DNA from: a virus
Length of the DNA: 27,770 nt
Virus record (IMG/VR): IMGVR_UViG_3300018481_000061
Coordinates: 1-27,770 of that record
Direction: 5' to 3' (one strand)
The position numbers were made by a program, and so were the translations under genes. A model generated the notes under the pieces. It did no database searches, was not told the origin of the DNA, and worked only from the letters and a program-made list of their open reading frames with translations. Positions within the stretch are counted from its first letter, which is position 1. Every line of letters starts with the position of its first letter. Positions 17,454 to 25,078 of this stretch are shown one piece after another.

Positions 17454-17571
17454 CTTCTATGGTTACCTTGACTCTCTTGCCCACAAACTCTATCAGCATA
17501 TCTTCAAACCTCAGGTCATCTAAAGTATATCTATCGGTTACCATACCTGAGTAGGCTGCCACGGTACTCAT
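17344..17571 (-). CDS. hypothetical protein, 75 aa, with long overlap
   Basis: ATGA coupling to the upstream gene fixes the start (MSTVAAYSGMVTDRYTLDD). The first 45 residues look coding (LRFEDMLIEFVGKRVKVTIEDVP). The last 36 residues lie over the first 110 bases of the iron-permease-type gene, which is certainly coding in its own frame. Either a true long overlap or a shortened protein extended by a lost stop is possible. CACGLTMGHH in the tail looks zinc-like but may be a shadow. No family recognised. Confidence 0.5.
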   Translation of the reverse strand: MSTVAAYSGMVTDRYTLDDLRFEDMLIEFVGKRVKVTIEDVPEVRGDYSPFSRHMVGVPGLCACGLTMGHHRPVL

Positions 17572-17762
17572 TCGTCTTCCCTTCTCTTAGATAGCGTAAG
17601 GTCTCTGAACAAGTTGCGCTCTGCCATGATGTCTGCTACTTGTTTCTCCAGAGATTCTATGTGTGCGGTCTTGGCAGATACCAGTATTCTCAGCAGGAAG
17701 GTTACGGTGCCTATAAGAGCACCGATAATAGTCCCTACGGTTACGACGTCTGCACCTACCAT
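17568..17762 (-). CDS. membrane-anchored coiled-coil protein, 64 aa
   Basis: The start at ATG 17762 overlaps the upstream stop (TGATG); a GTG at 17798 is a weaker option. Residues 4-26 are one membrane helix (DVVTVGTIIGALIGTVTFLLRILV). Residues 30-64 are a coiled coil (AHIESLEKQVADIMAERNLFRDL). A single N-terminal helix plus cytoplasmic or periplasmic coiled coil is the shape of holin-like and Rz-like lysis proteins, so a lysis role is a reasonable inference from shape and operon, not a demonstrated one. ATGA to the next gene. Confidence 0.65.
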   Translation of the reverse strand: MVGADVVTVGTIIGALIGTVTFLLRILVSAKTAHIESLEKQVADIMAERNLFRDLTLSKRREDE

Positions 17763-18796
17763 CAGAGCGGACTTGGCACAACGGTAGGAGTGCGACACTC
17801 TGGGCGGTTGTTCTCACAGGGCGTAGGAGTAGGTACCACTGTCAAGGTTGGGGTGGGAGTGGGTGGCAGTGGTGTCCTGGTGGGGGTCGGTGGGGCAATA
17901 GTAACAGTCGTGGTTGGCACCCCCGTGGAGGTGAGAGTTGGGACCACAACAATAGTTGCAGTCATTGTGGGTACAGCTGTAGACGTTGATGGAGGGACAG
18001 CTGTAGACGTCGTAGTCGGTAGGGGCATATTGGGCGGGTTTGCGCCTTGTTCCCCATTACCTGATGTGCTGGTCGCCAATAATAAGGTAGGCGCGCGCGT
18101 ATTCGTTACAACGGGTGTATATGTATATACGGGAGCGCGCTCGGGTGTATTCGTATACGCGGGAAGCGCGCGCGTATATATAGGCGAGGGCGTTAGCGTA
18201 GGCGCGGGTGTGCGAGTGGGCGCGCTCAATTCCGCGTTGTGCTCATTGCTCCAAGCATCTTCTGCTTGACCTCCATAAACTGCTGCAAAGTCTGCCTGAG
18301 TTTGCAGAGATTGGCTTGTTAGACGCTGGCCGTCCTGGGTCTGTACTACCTCAGGCTCTTCTATAACTTCTTCAGGCTCTACTATTACTTCAGGTACTGG
18401 TGGAGGCAGGGCAGGAGGGGGTGGAGGTGCTGGCTTGACGGCAGGTTTTATCACAGGCTTGGGGACCGCTGCGATAGCAACTATTACGGTCGCCGATGGT
18501 AAGGGTGTGGGCACTTCGGTAGGTTCCATAGTTGGCGTCTCTGTAGCCGTAGGTGTCTGCGTGGGCACTGGTGTCTGTGTAGGTACTGGCGTAGATGCTA
18601 CCAGAGGAGTAGGCTCTGGTAGAGCAGTATTCTCAGGTACATTGGTAGCCACTTCTACTTCTATATGTACACCAGCCGTAGCTTCCGCAGAAGTTACTTC
18701 CTCAGCTGCTCTCTGGTTCTGGACGGAACCTAACATCAACGCTCCACACAGGCCTCCAACGGAGATGTAGATAGCGCAGTTGAGGTACAGGTTCAT
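17762..18796 (-). CDS. membrane-anchored Pro/Thr-rich protein, 344 aa
   Basis: ATG 18796 has AAGAGG upstream. Residues 1-24 are a membrane anchor (LNCAIYISVGGLCGALMLG). Residues 60-110 are TP repeats (PVPTQTPVPTQTPTATETP) and 115-145 are Lys/Pro-rich (PKPVIKPAVKPAPPPPPALPP). A short globular-looking stretch follows at 160-195 (QRLTSQSLQTQADFAAVYGGQAEDAW). Residues 200-330 are TP/TN/TS-rich, and the end holds PCENNRPECRTP. TonB-like KP/EP segments suggest a periplasm- or wall-spanning rod. No enzyme motif is present. It is typical of Chloroflexota in style. The DNA at 18090-18230 is locally rich in GCGCGC. Confidence 0.65.
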   Translation of the reverse strand: MNLYLNCAIYISVGGLCGALMLGSVQNQRAAEEVTSAEATAGVHIEVEVATNVPENTALPEPTPLVASTPVPTQTPVPTQTPTATETPTMEPTEVPTPLPSATVIVAIAAVPKPVIKPAVKPAPPPPPALPPPVPEVIVEPEEVIEEPEVVQTQDGQRLTSQSLQTQADFAAVYGGQAEDAWSNEHNAELSAPTRTPAPTLTPSPIYTRALPAYTNTPERAPVYTYTPVVTNTRAPTLLLATSTSGNGEQGANPPNMPLPTTTSTAVPPSTSTAVPTMTATIVVVPTLTSTGVPTTTVTIAPPTPTRTPLPPTPTPTLTVVPTPTPCENNRPECRTPTVVPSPL

Positions 18797-18814
18797 CAGA
18801 ACCTCTTAGTATCC

Positions 18815-19111
18815 TCACCTGCCTGCTTGCTTGCGCTCTCGAAGCAGGTTTTTACCGTAGAGCCGAAATGCTCTCTGTTGTCTTTGCATACTGGACAATC
18901 TGGTTGTTGGGTATGTTTTACTGATTCCTCTTGCTTCAGGTCTTCTGATGACATCTGTAATGTCCTCTCCTATAAGATGGAAGTAGCCAACACTGGCTCC
19001 AATAACTTCGCCATCTTCGTTGGTTTCGATGCTTCCCTTTTTGAGCAGATACTCGCTCACCAGGTCATTATACATTATAGAAAATGCGCCTACATAAGTA
19101 GCAGTTTGCAT
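18815..19111 (-). CDS. hypothetical protein, 98 aa
   Basis: ATG 19111 (MQTATYVGAFSIMYNDLV) is preferred to the longer frame from 19189, which would run into the start of the divergent terminase gene. The chain is SEYLLKKGSIETNEDGEVIGASVGYFHLIGED and ends in a very basic helix (MQRQQRAFRLYGKNLLRERKQAGR), suggesting nucleic acid or membrane-surface binding. First gene of the minus-strand operon. No recognised family. Confidence 0.6.
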   Translation of the reverse strand: MQTATYVGAFSIMYNDLVSEYLLKKGSIETNEDGEVIGASVGYFHLIGEDITDVIRRPEARGISKTYPTTRLSSMQRQQRAFRLYGKNLLRERKQAGR

Positions 19112-19134
19112 CAATTTACGCCCGAGTGTATCAT
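19106..19134 (+). promoter_or_regulatory. promoter of the packaging/head operon, leaderless
   Basis: TTGCAT (19106-19111), 17 bases, TATCAT (19129-19134). The -10 ends six bases before ATG 19141, so the message should begin at or next to the start codon. No Shine-Dalgarno is seen. The spacing is ideal for a housekeeping sigma factor. Confidence 0.55.
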
Positions 19135-19153
19135 TAGCGCATGGTGTACAAAA
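19125..19153 (-). promoter_or_regulatory. divergent promoter candidate for the minus-strand operon
   Basis: On the minus strand TTTTGT (19153-19148), 17 bases, TACACT (19130-19125). Its -10 overlaps the -10 of the forward promoter by two bases, so the two could not be used at the same time. The -35 match is weak. Confidence 0.3.
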
Positions 19154-19782
19154 CAATGCGGGAGGGTCGGCAGAAGAGACAACAGACACATTATCTGCCT
19201 GCCTTCCGTGAAAGAGTGTTCAGGATCTGGTTGCACAACGAACAGAATTGCCACCAGACAGCCAAGGTCTGTAAAGATAAATTACGCACTGAGGTTTCAG
19301 TACCTACTATTACTAGATGGCGTGACAAGTTTGACTGGGAAGCTAAAGCCGCCGTCTACAACAATGAACTGCAGAGAATGCTACGCACCAGCGAAGACCC
19401 TGTTCTCCAGCAGTTAGCCATGGACGATATTGAGACCGCGCGGGTGCTGACCGAGATACAGCACATTATGCGCGAGGTACTGCGGCATCCCAAGAAGTAT
19501 GGCATGTTCCCCAAGAATGTGGGCGAAGCAGTTACTCTTATGAAGTTTACCCGTGAGGAACGAGAGCGCATTCTCCGGAAGGTAAACCAGGCGACACCAG
19601 CAGTTCCCCAACAGCAGGGGATTACCTACTACGACCAGCGCAAGAACGAACTGAAGGTCAACTTTGACCAGTTGCCTCCAGAGCAACAGAGAGTGCTTAT
19701 TGGGCAACTTTCTCAGGTAAACGGCCAGGCCAGCAGGGCAGTAAAGCTAGCACGACAGGATGCTTTTGCAGATGAAGATTGA
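19141..19782 (+). CDS. terminase small subunit-like HTH protein, 213 aa
   Basis: Recognises phage DNA and hands it to the large subunit. The N-terminal part is a helix-turn-helix with a Trp pair (FRIWLHNEQNCHQTAKVCKD, then VSVPTITRWRDKFDWEAKA, about residues 27-70), like small terminases of the homeodomain/HTH class. Residues 75-140 are helical (oligomer region) and the C-terminus is basic and Gln-rich. It lies directly ahead of the large subunit with one small gene between them. ATG 19141 appears leaderless behind TATCAT. Family membership is inferred from the HTH pattern and position; no motif alone is decisive. Confidence 0.72.
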   Translation: MVYKTMREGRQKRQQTHYLPAFRERVFRIWLHNEQNCHQTAKVCKDKLRTEVSVPTITRWRDKFDWEAKAAVYNNELQRMLRTSEDPVLQQLAMDDIETARVLTEIQHIMREVLRHPKKYGMFPKNVGEAVTLMKFTREERERILRKVNQATPAVPQQQGITYYDQRKNELKVNFDQLPPEQQRVLIGQLSQVNGQASRAVKLARQDAFADED

Positions 19783-19957
19783 CGAGTTTGGTCTGATAAC
19801 TAAAGATGGCAAAGATTGCCCCAAGTGCATGGATCTCATTATAAAGATACGACGCGGCGAGCTAACTGGTACTGTTCTCAGCTGCCATCCCCTGGATCAG
19901 ATAATAGACGAAGACCTGGCGCAGTACATCGAGTCCAGAGAGATGAGTCCCAATTGA
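19772..19957 (+). CDS. small CxxC protein between terminase genes, 61 aa
   Basis: ATG 19772 (MKIDEFGLITKDGKDC) overlaps the small-subunit gene by 11 bases. CPKC (about residues 16-19) and a later SCHP give three Cys and a His, a possible zinc site. The rest is charged and helical (MDLIIKIRRGELTG, DQIIDEDLAQYIESREM). Its stop overlaps the TTG start of the large subunit. A helper of packaging is possible from position only. Confidence 0.6.
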   Translation: MKIDEFGLITKDGKDCPKCMDLIIKIRRGELTGTVLSCHPLDQIIDEDLAQYIESREMSPN

Positions 19958-21747
19958 CCTTTGCTACTGTAACCGCAGGCTTTGCAGAGTTATTGAAAGA
20001 TAACCCTGGTATCGCCAGTGAGATCCTGGGTGATATCGATCCTATTACCTGGATGGCCAACAGGGCACAGCTTAGAACAGAGAAACTCGAGCCGCTAGAG
20101 TTTAACGACCATTTACCTATGGTAGATGTATACCGTGACTGGCACCCGATGATTGTGGCCCAGAAGGGTAGCCAGATTGGGATGACTACATGCCAGATCT
20201 GCAAGCTACTGTACTATGCGGACACCCATAACATCACGGCCATATACACGATGCCGACAGCGAAGGACGTATTCGAGTTCTCACAGGCGCGCTTTGCTCC
20301 GGTTATCAAGGCATCGCAGTATCTCAGTGCCAGGATGGGTAATGTCGACAACGCAACCCTCAAGCGTATGGGGGCTTCCACGCTTTATTTCCGTGGTGCT
20401 CAGAAACACAGTCAGGCTATATCAGTCCCAGCCGATATTATTGTCAATGACGAATACGACTTTTCTTCTCAAGATGTCATGGACACTTTCGAGAAGAGGG
20501 TTGGTGCTTCTAAGCTCAAGTGGTTCTGGCGATTCTCAACGCCATCGATCCCTGATTTTGGTATCAACTCCCTATACAAAGATACAGACCAAAGACACTG
20601 GCTTGTCAAGTGTACAAGCTGCGGAAAGTGGCAAGACGTCACGTTCGAGCACAACCTCCTAAAGCGTACAGGCGGCACCCCCTACTTTGGCTGTAGACAA
20701 TGTAAGACCCGTCTCAAGCGCCGTCGGGGGGCATGGGTGGCAAAGTACCCCAACAGGGCCACTGATGCAGTCTATGACGAGCAGGGAAGATTGGTACAGC
20801 CTGCCGAAGGGATGCGGGGCTACTGGATCAATCCACTTACGTTTACTTACGTTACTGCCCACGCGGTAATGAATGAATGGCGCAAGGTCGAGCGCAAGAA
20901 CACCAACTATGCGCGCAAGCGGTTTCACAACTTTGATCTCGGGTTGCCTTATCTCAGCGGCGAGGGCTTGATTACCCGTGACACAATTCTTAAGACAATG
21001 CAACTGTCTGTTGCCGACGTGGGTTTCAATGTCATCGGGGTCGACCAGGGTGATTTATTGCATTGGGTTGTCCGACGGGTCCTACCAACCGGACGTATGG
21101 CAGTCGTCGCATTTGGAGTTACGAACGACTTCGGCAAGATCGATCAAATCATTGGTCTGTACAGGGTGCGGACGGGAATTATTGACGCCCTACCAAATAA
21201 GCACAATGCGAGAGATCTAGTACAACGCTTTCGCGGTCGCATGTACATGGCTTATTATAGGGACCAGCGTGAAGAGAAGAAGTATGTAACCGAGAACAAG
21301 AAGCGCATGGAAGAGAAGAAGAAGCACGACCAGGAGGTCGAAACCCAGACTATGCACCTGGACAGAACTGAGACTCTGGATGATAGTGCTCAGGACTGGA
21401 TCGACGGTATGGCTTTTCTGGTGGGCGACCCCATGAAGAACTTGTCCGAAGACCAGGAAGAGTTTATCAAGCAGATGACCAATATGAAGCGCGACCTGGG
21501 CGAGGATACCAAGGGTAATACCGTGGCACTCTGGCTGAAGGTAGGCGACGACCACTATCGCCATGCAGATAACTATGCTAAAGCCGCCGCTAATATATAC
21601 GGGCGCGGCAGAATAGAAGATTTGCACGTCGGTGGGTCCATCGATGGGCTCGTGCTACCTGGGACCAGCAACAGTATAGGTATCTCAGACCTCGTTCCAG
21701 CTGGTATGGATTTGCGATCTACTTTTAGGGGGGTCAGGGGATTTTAG
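19954..21747 (+). CDS. terL: phage terminase large subunit, GpA type, 597 aa
   Basis: The packaging motor: an ATPase that drives DNA into the prohead and a nuclease that cuts it. Walker A variant AQKGSQIGMTT at residues 69-79, Walker B ADIIVNDEYD at 160-169, and a GpA-type zinc pair CTSC and CRQC near 223-252. The nuclease-domain opening NVIGVDQGD is near 360 and HADNYAKAAANIY near the end. The zinc pair and deviant Walker A mark the lambda GpA/PF05876 family (usually 550-700 aa). TTG 19954 overlaps the previous stop (TTGA); the frame further upstream lies over the small CxxC gene and reads as noise. Lys/Glu-rich 440-470 replaces part of the lambda nuclease region. Confidence 0.93.
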   Translation: MTFATVTAGFAELLKDNPGIASEILGDIDPITWMANRAQLRTEKLEPLEFNDHLPMVDVYRDWHPMIVAQKGSQIGMTTCQICKLLYYADTHNITAIYTMPTAKDVFEFSQARFAPVIKASQYLSARMGNVDNATLKRMGASTLYFRGAQKHSQAISVPADIIVNDEYDFSSQDVMDTFEKRVGASKLKWFWRFSTPSIPDFGINSLYKDTDQRHWLVKCTSCGKWQDVTFEHNLLKRTGGTPYFGCRQCKTRLKRRRGAWVAKYPNRATDAVYDEQGRLVQPAEGMRGYWINPLTFTYVTAHAVMNEWRKVERKNTNYARKRFHNFDLGLPYLSGEGLITRDTILKTMQLSVADVGFNVIGVDQGDLLHWVVRRVLPTGRMAVVAFGVTNDFGKIDQIIGLYRVRTGIIDALPNKHNARDLVQRFRGRMYMAYYRDQREEKKYVTENKKRMEEKKKHDQEVETQTMHLDRTETLDDSAQDWIDGMAFLVGDPMKNLSEDQEEFIKQMTNMKRDLGEDTKGNTVALWLKVGDDHYRHADNYAKAAANIYGRGRIEDLHVGGSIDGLVLPGTSNSIGISDLVPAGMDLRSTFRGVRGF

Positions 21748-21762
21748 TACGCTTAATGAGCA

Positions 21763-23214
21763 ATGCCAGCTGGACGCCCCAAGAATATAGTCAAGGACCT
21801 GCAACCGGAGGAGACAAGAGACAAGCCGACACTGGTTGAGATCGGCAGGTCAATTATTTCTCCGTTTAGCCTGTTCGACATAGACGAGCTGTATGATGAA
21901 AGCTCTGTCACTCTTGCCGAACTGGATAGAATGGTCCAAACCGATGGAAATGCACAGTCGCTGTACCGTATCCTCACCATGCCTATACGGGCAGGTGAAC
22001 TAAGGGTAAAGCCTATCAACGGTGGAACAAACGAGGCTGACTTTATCCATGCTCAGCTAGTAAACCCACCAGAGCTAGGCGGGATGACATCACCCTGGTC
22101 AACTGTCATCCAGAGCATTGCCAAGTACGTGCTCACGGGTGCGGAAGTACTCGAGAAGGTGCACGAAGTACGCAATGGGCATATTGTCCTGCGAAAGTTG
22201 GCCCCGAGACCGCGCAATAGCATTGTCATCCAGATGGACGCTAAGGGCGGCTTCGATGGCGTCAAGCAGGTACTGCCTTCAGGTACTGTAAAGATCCCCC
22301 GAGAAAAGTGTGTGCTCTTTGTTGCTGGTAAAGAGCATAACCCACTATACGGGCGTTCAATGCTACTGCCTGGATACGGCCATTATGAGATGAAGCACAA
22401 GCTGTACTACATCTCACATCTGGCATATGCTCTAAACGCTATCCCGATTCGCGAAGGTAGCATCCCGCCAGGTGTACAGGAAAGCGAACGCAAGGCATTC
22501 CAGAATGCTCTTGACAACGTTGGAGTGAATACCAGCATTATCGTACCCGAAGGTTACGGTATGACGATTCATGAGACTCGGCAGGTGGCAGACTCTATGC
22601 CCCTGATCGACCATCATGACATCGAGATGGCTAAGGCTATCCTTGGCCAAATTATTAATATGGGGACCACTGTTTCTGGTGGGTCGTATGCTCTGGGACA
22701 GACACAGTTAGAGATGTTGCTCTTGTCGCTCCAAGCACTCAGGGACGACATCGCGCAGATGATCAATAGCTATGTCATCCCAGAGCTTATCGACTGGAAC
22801 TATAATACCCAGCGATACCCACAACTGAAACTACTGCCACCAAGCACAGATCTCAAGGTGCTAACTAAAGAGATCTTCCAACACATGAGCGCAGCCAGGC
22901 AGGTAAACACCAGCGCTGAGTTCTGGCTCAAGATGGAACGCAAGATGGCAGAGATGTTAGGCTTCGAGGACGAGATCGATTACGATAGGCTCGAAGACGA
23001 AATGAAGGCTGCTTATGAGGAACGCCAGAAAGCACAAACTGGTGTCTCACAAGTAAAGGTCGCTGAGAAGCAGGCAACAACCGCAGAGAAAGCGCAAAAG
23101 GACTCAGCCAAGATTGCTGAAAAGCAGGTTGAGGTAGCGAAGAAAGTAGCAGATAAACCAGCACCAGCGGCGGCTCCTGCGGCCAGGCGACAACCCACGA
23201 GGCCAAGTAAGTAA
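21763..23214 (+). CDS. portal protein, Mu gp29/DUF935-like, 483 aa
   Basis: Forms the dodecameric ring for DNA entry and exit. The opening IDELYDESSVTLAELDRMVQ and the segment TDGNAQSLYRILTMPIRAGE match the 'D..v.s.l..Rk..v....W.i' start of this family. NPLYGRSMLLPGYGHYEMK and AILGQIINMGTTVSGGSYALGQ match its core. Residues 425-483 are an Ala/Lys/Gln-rich helix and tail (KVAEKQATTAEKAQK). ATG 21763 lacks a good ribosome site and follows the terminase stop by 15 bases. Order terL, portal, protease, decoration, capsid is canonical. Confidence 0.88.
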   Translation: MPAGRPKNIVKDLQPEETRDKPTLVEIGRSIISPFSLFDIDELYDESSVTLAELDRMVQTDGNAQSLYRILTMPIRAGELRVKPINGGTNEADFIHAQLVNPPELGGMTSPWSTVIQSIAKYVLTGAEVLEKVHEVRNGHIVLRKLAPRPRNSIVIQMDAKGGFDGVKQVLPSGTVKIPREKCVLFVAGKEHNPLYGRSMLLPGYGHYEMKHKLYYISHLAYALNAIPIREGSIPPGVQESERKAFQNALDNVGVNTSIIVPEGYGMTIHETRQVADSMPLIDHHDIEMAKAILGQIINMGTTVSGGSYALGQTQLEMLLLSLQALRDDIAQMINSYVIPELIDWNYNTQRYPQLKLLPPSTDLKVLTKEIFQHMSAARQVNTSAEFWLKMERKMAEMLGFEDEIDYDRLEDEMKAAYEERQKAQTGVSQVKVAEKQATTAEKAQKDSAKIAEKQVEVAKKVADKPAPAAAPAARRQPTRPSK

Positions 23215-23215
23215 G

Positions 23216-24661
23216 ATGCCTTGGAGCGTTAAGAACCCGCCAGGACCAGCGAAGAACTGGTCGGCTGCTGCCAAGCGTATATGCGTCAGGGCAGCAAACG
23301 GAGCATTAAAGAATGGAGGGTCTGATACAGATGCGATTCGGGCGTGCATTGGTGCCGTGAAGCGTGGAGCACCAGGTTCCATCAAAGCACCTAAGCGAGA
23401 CTGGAAGGGGCGGAAGCACGACGACGTTTCTGCATTAGCCTTCACCGCAGAGTTTTACGCACTACCTCGTATTGAATTGGAGGACGGCGCAGGCAGGAAC
23501 GTTAGCACGCTACAGGTACTTCCAGAGGGCAGGTTCAAGCACCCACTTTACGGAGACTTGGATTTCACGGAGCAGACACTCCGTGCTATGCAACGAAACT
23601 TCGATCGTAAAGTGCTTGGCATCGACATCGCGGTAGATGAGAACCACGATAGAAGTCGTGCGCTTGGTTGGTTCAGGGGACTGAAGCACCGTAAGAACCA
23701 CGATATGAACGGTGTGCAGTATGCTGGCCTCTTTGCAGAGGTCGAATGGACCGACGAAGGCCGCAGCCTGCTGGAACGGGATATCTACAGATACTTCAGC
23801 GCTGAGGTCGGTAGCTTTACTGGCCCAGACGGAAAGAAGTATCCCAACATTGTATTTGGTGGCGGTCTAACGAACCGTCCGTTCTTCAAGCAAATGCCAG
23901 CGGTAAAGTTCAGTGAAGGCACCGCTGAAGATCGATTCTTGATTGGTCTCTTCGAAGATAGGGATTGGGCTTTCAACGACGTAGAAGATAACGACGACGA
24001 AGAAGAGCGTACCTTCTACGCAGGGTATAGTGCTGAGATCGATGAAGACGAAGATCTAGACGAGGAAGAACCTTTAGAGGATGACGAGGAAGAAATGAAG
24101 TACACGGATCTAATTGCCAAGCTCAACAAGGACTACAGCCTTACGTTGAGTGCGGATAACGAGGTGGAAGCAGCCGAGGCGATCGAGCATGCTTTCGGAA
24201 GCCAGGCTGCGCTGGCTGGTCTCAGGCACAAGTTTACCGAGGCTGGCTTCAAGTTCAGTGCCAATGCGGATATCGCCGATGTAGTGCTGGCAGGGTACAA
24301 CACTTTGAAGTCACAGAACACCGAGAACGCAGAGGCCATCAGGGCCATCCGCCAGGAGCTGGACGATACACGGGCTACTACGGCTGTTGACAGGCTCGTA
24401 GACAGCGGCAGGGTTACTCCTGCGAAGCGTGACCAGTATGTCAAACTGTTCCACACCAACCACGAACTGTTCGAGGAAATGACCAAGGATCTCGAGCCAG
24501 TGGTGGTGCTTGCTGAGATTGGCGGCGATGGTATCCCGCAGGCCCCAGGCAGCAGCACGATGGAGAAGTTCCTCGAGCCTGCCAAGGCTACCGAGGAAGC
24601 CGACCGCTACATGAGTCTGGTGCCAGTGCTCGAAGAGCGCATTGCGGCGAAGAGGAAGTAA
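23216..24661 (+). CDS. head maturation protease with C-terminal scaffold, Mu gpI-like, 481 aa
   Basis: Cleaves scaffold and itself during prohead maturation. Residues 1-55 form a small helical unit (AAKRICVRAANGALKNGG, DAIRACIGAVKR) resembling ChaB-like additions. Residues 70-250 match the Mu gpI protease pattern: IDIAVDENHDRSRALGWF, YAGLFAEVEWTDEGRSLL, IYRYFSAEVGSF, with His in DENH as probable catalytic residue. Residues 255-293 are extremely acidic. Residues 294-481 are helical scaffold. An internal ATG at 24095 could give scaffold alone. ATG 23216 follows the portal stop by one base. Confidence 0.85.
   Translation: MPWSVKNPPGPAKNWSAAAKRICVRAANGALKNGGSDTDAIRACIGAVKRGAPGSIKAPKRDWKGRKHDDVSALAFTAEFYALPRIELEDGAGRNVSTLQVLPEGRFKHPLYGDLDFTEQTLRAMQRNFDRKVLGIDIAVDENHDRSRALGWFRGLKHRKNHDMNGVQYAGLFAEVEWTDEGRSLLERDIYRYFSAEVGSFTGPDGKKYPNIVFGGGLTNRPFFKQMPAVKFSEGTAEDRFLIGLFEDRDWAFNDVEDNDDEEERTFYAGYSAEIDEDEDLDEEEPLEDDEEEMKYTDLIAKLNKDYSLTLSADNEVEAAEAIEHAFGSQAALAGLRHKFTEAGFKFSANADIADVVLAGYNTLKSQNTENAEAIRAIRQELDDTRATTAVDRLVDSGRVTPAKRDQYVKLFHTNHELFEEMTKDLEPVVVLAEIGGDGIPQAPGSSTMEKFLEPAKATEEADRYMSLVPVLEERIAAKRK
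24095..24661 (+). CDS. possible internal-start scaffold protein, 188 aa
   Basis: In-frame ATG 24095 (MKYTDLIAKLNKDYSL) has GAGGA (24086-24090) four to five bases upstream and lies exactly at the end of the acidic linker. Translation from here gives the helical domain alone (QNTENAEAIRAIRQELDDTRATTAV). Mu gpI/Z and lambda C/Nu3 make scaffold from such nested starts, so the same is inferred here. No direct proof. Confidence 0.45.
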   Translation: MKYTDLIAKLNKDYSLTLSADNEVEAAEAIEHAFGSQAALAGLRHKFTEAGFKFSANADIADVVLAGYNTLKSQNTENAEAIRAIRQELDDTRATTAVDRLVDSGRVTPAKRDQYVKLFHTNHELFEEMTKDLEPVVVLAEIGGDGIPQAPGSSTMEKFLEPAKATEEADRYMSLVPVLEERIAAKRK

Positions 24662-24664
24662 CAG

Positions 24665-25069
24665 ATGCCTGCTGCTCCCAGCGGAAACACCCGCGCTTAC
24701 GGAACTATTAGCAACGTAGCAATCGTTGATCCAGTTGAGATTCTGCGTAGCACTGCGCTCCAGTGCAAGATCTCAGGTGGTGTCAGCGTTGCTCCTGCTA
24801 CTGCCAACATCGTGCCTGGAATGGGCTTGATCAAGGATGGTACGTCTGGGCAGTACCGTCCTGTGGTACCTGCTTCTGAGGCTGCTGAAGTCGTGGCTGC
24901 AAACTACGTCTACACCAGTGCCACAGAACAGCAGGTCTGCGACTGCTATCTGACAGGCATCTTCAAGTACTCTGAGTTGATCAAGCTGTACACAGCACCT
25001 CAGATTGCTACCGTCTTTGTTGGCAGCAAGATTCGACCCAATCTTGACGCCGTTATCATCACAGGTTAG
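24665..25069 (+). CDS. head decoration-like protein, 134 aa
   Basis: It lies between protease/scaffold and major capsid, as lambda gpD does. The chain is small, beta-rich and without charge clusters (NIVPGMGLIKDGTSGQYRPV, EVVAANYVYTSATEQQVCD). 'PGMgLikdg.sGqYrPv' resembles the 'kGmvla...g.y.p' motif of the lambda D/head-decoration family, and the final segment IATVFVGSKIRPNLDAVII fits a capsid-surface trimer subunit. The gap before it is three bases. Tentative name, good context. Confidence 0.65.
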   Translation: MPAAPSGNTRAYGTISNVAIVDPVEILRSTALQCKISGGVSVAPATANIVPGMGLIKDGTSGQYRPVVPASEAAEVVAANYVYTSATEQQVCDCYLTGIFKYSELIKLYTAPQIATVFVGSKIRPNLDAVIITG

Positions 25070-25078
25070 GAGTTAACG

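Noticed and set aside
17640-18770. Plus-strand Gly/Val-rich frames (VGVGT repeats)
   Set aside because: They are the reverse reading of the Pro/Thr codons of the minus-strand PT-rich gene.
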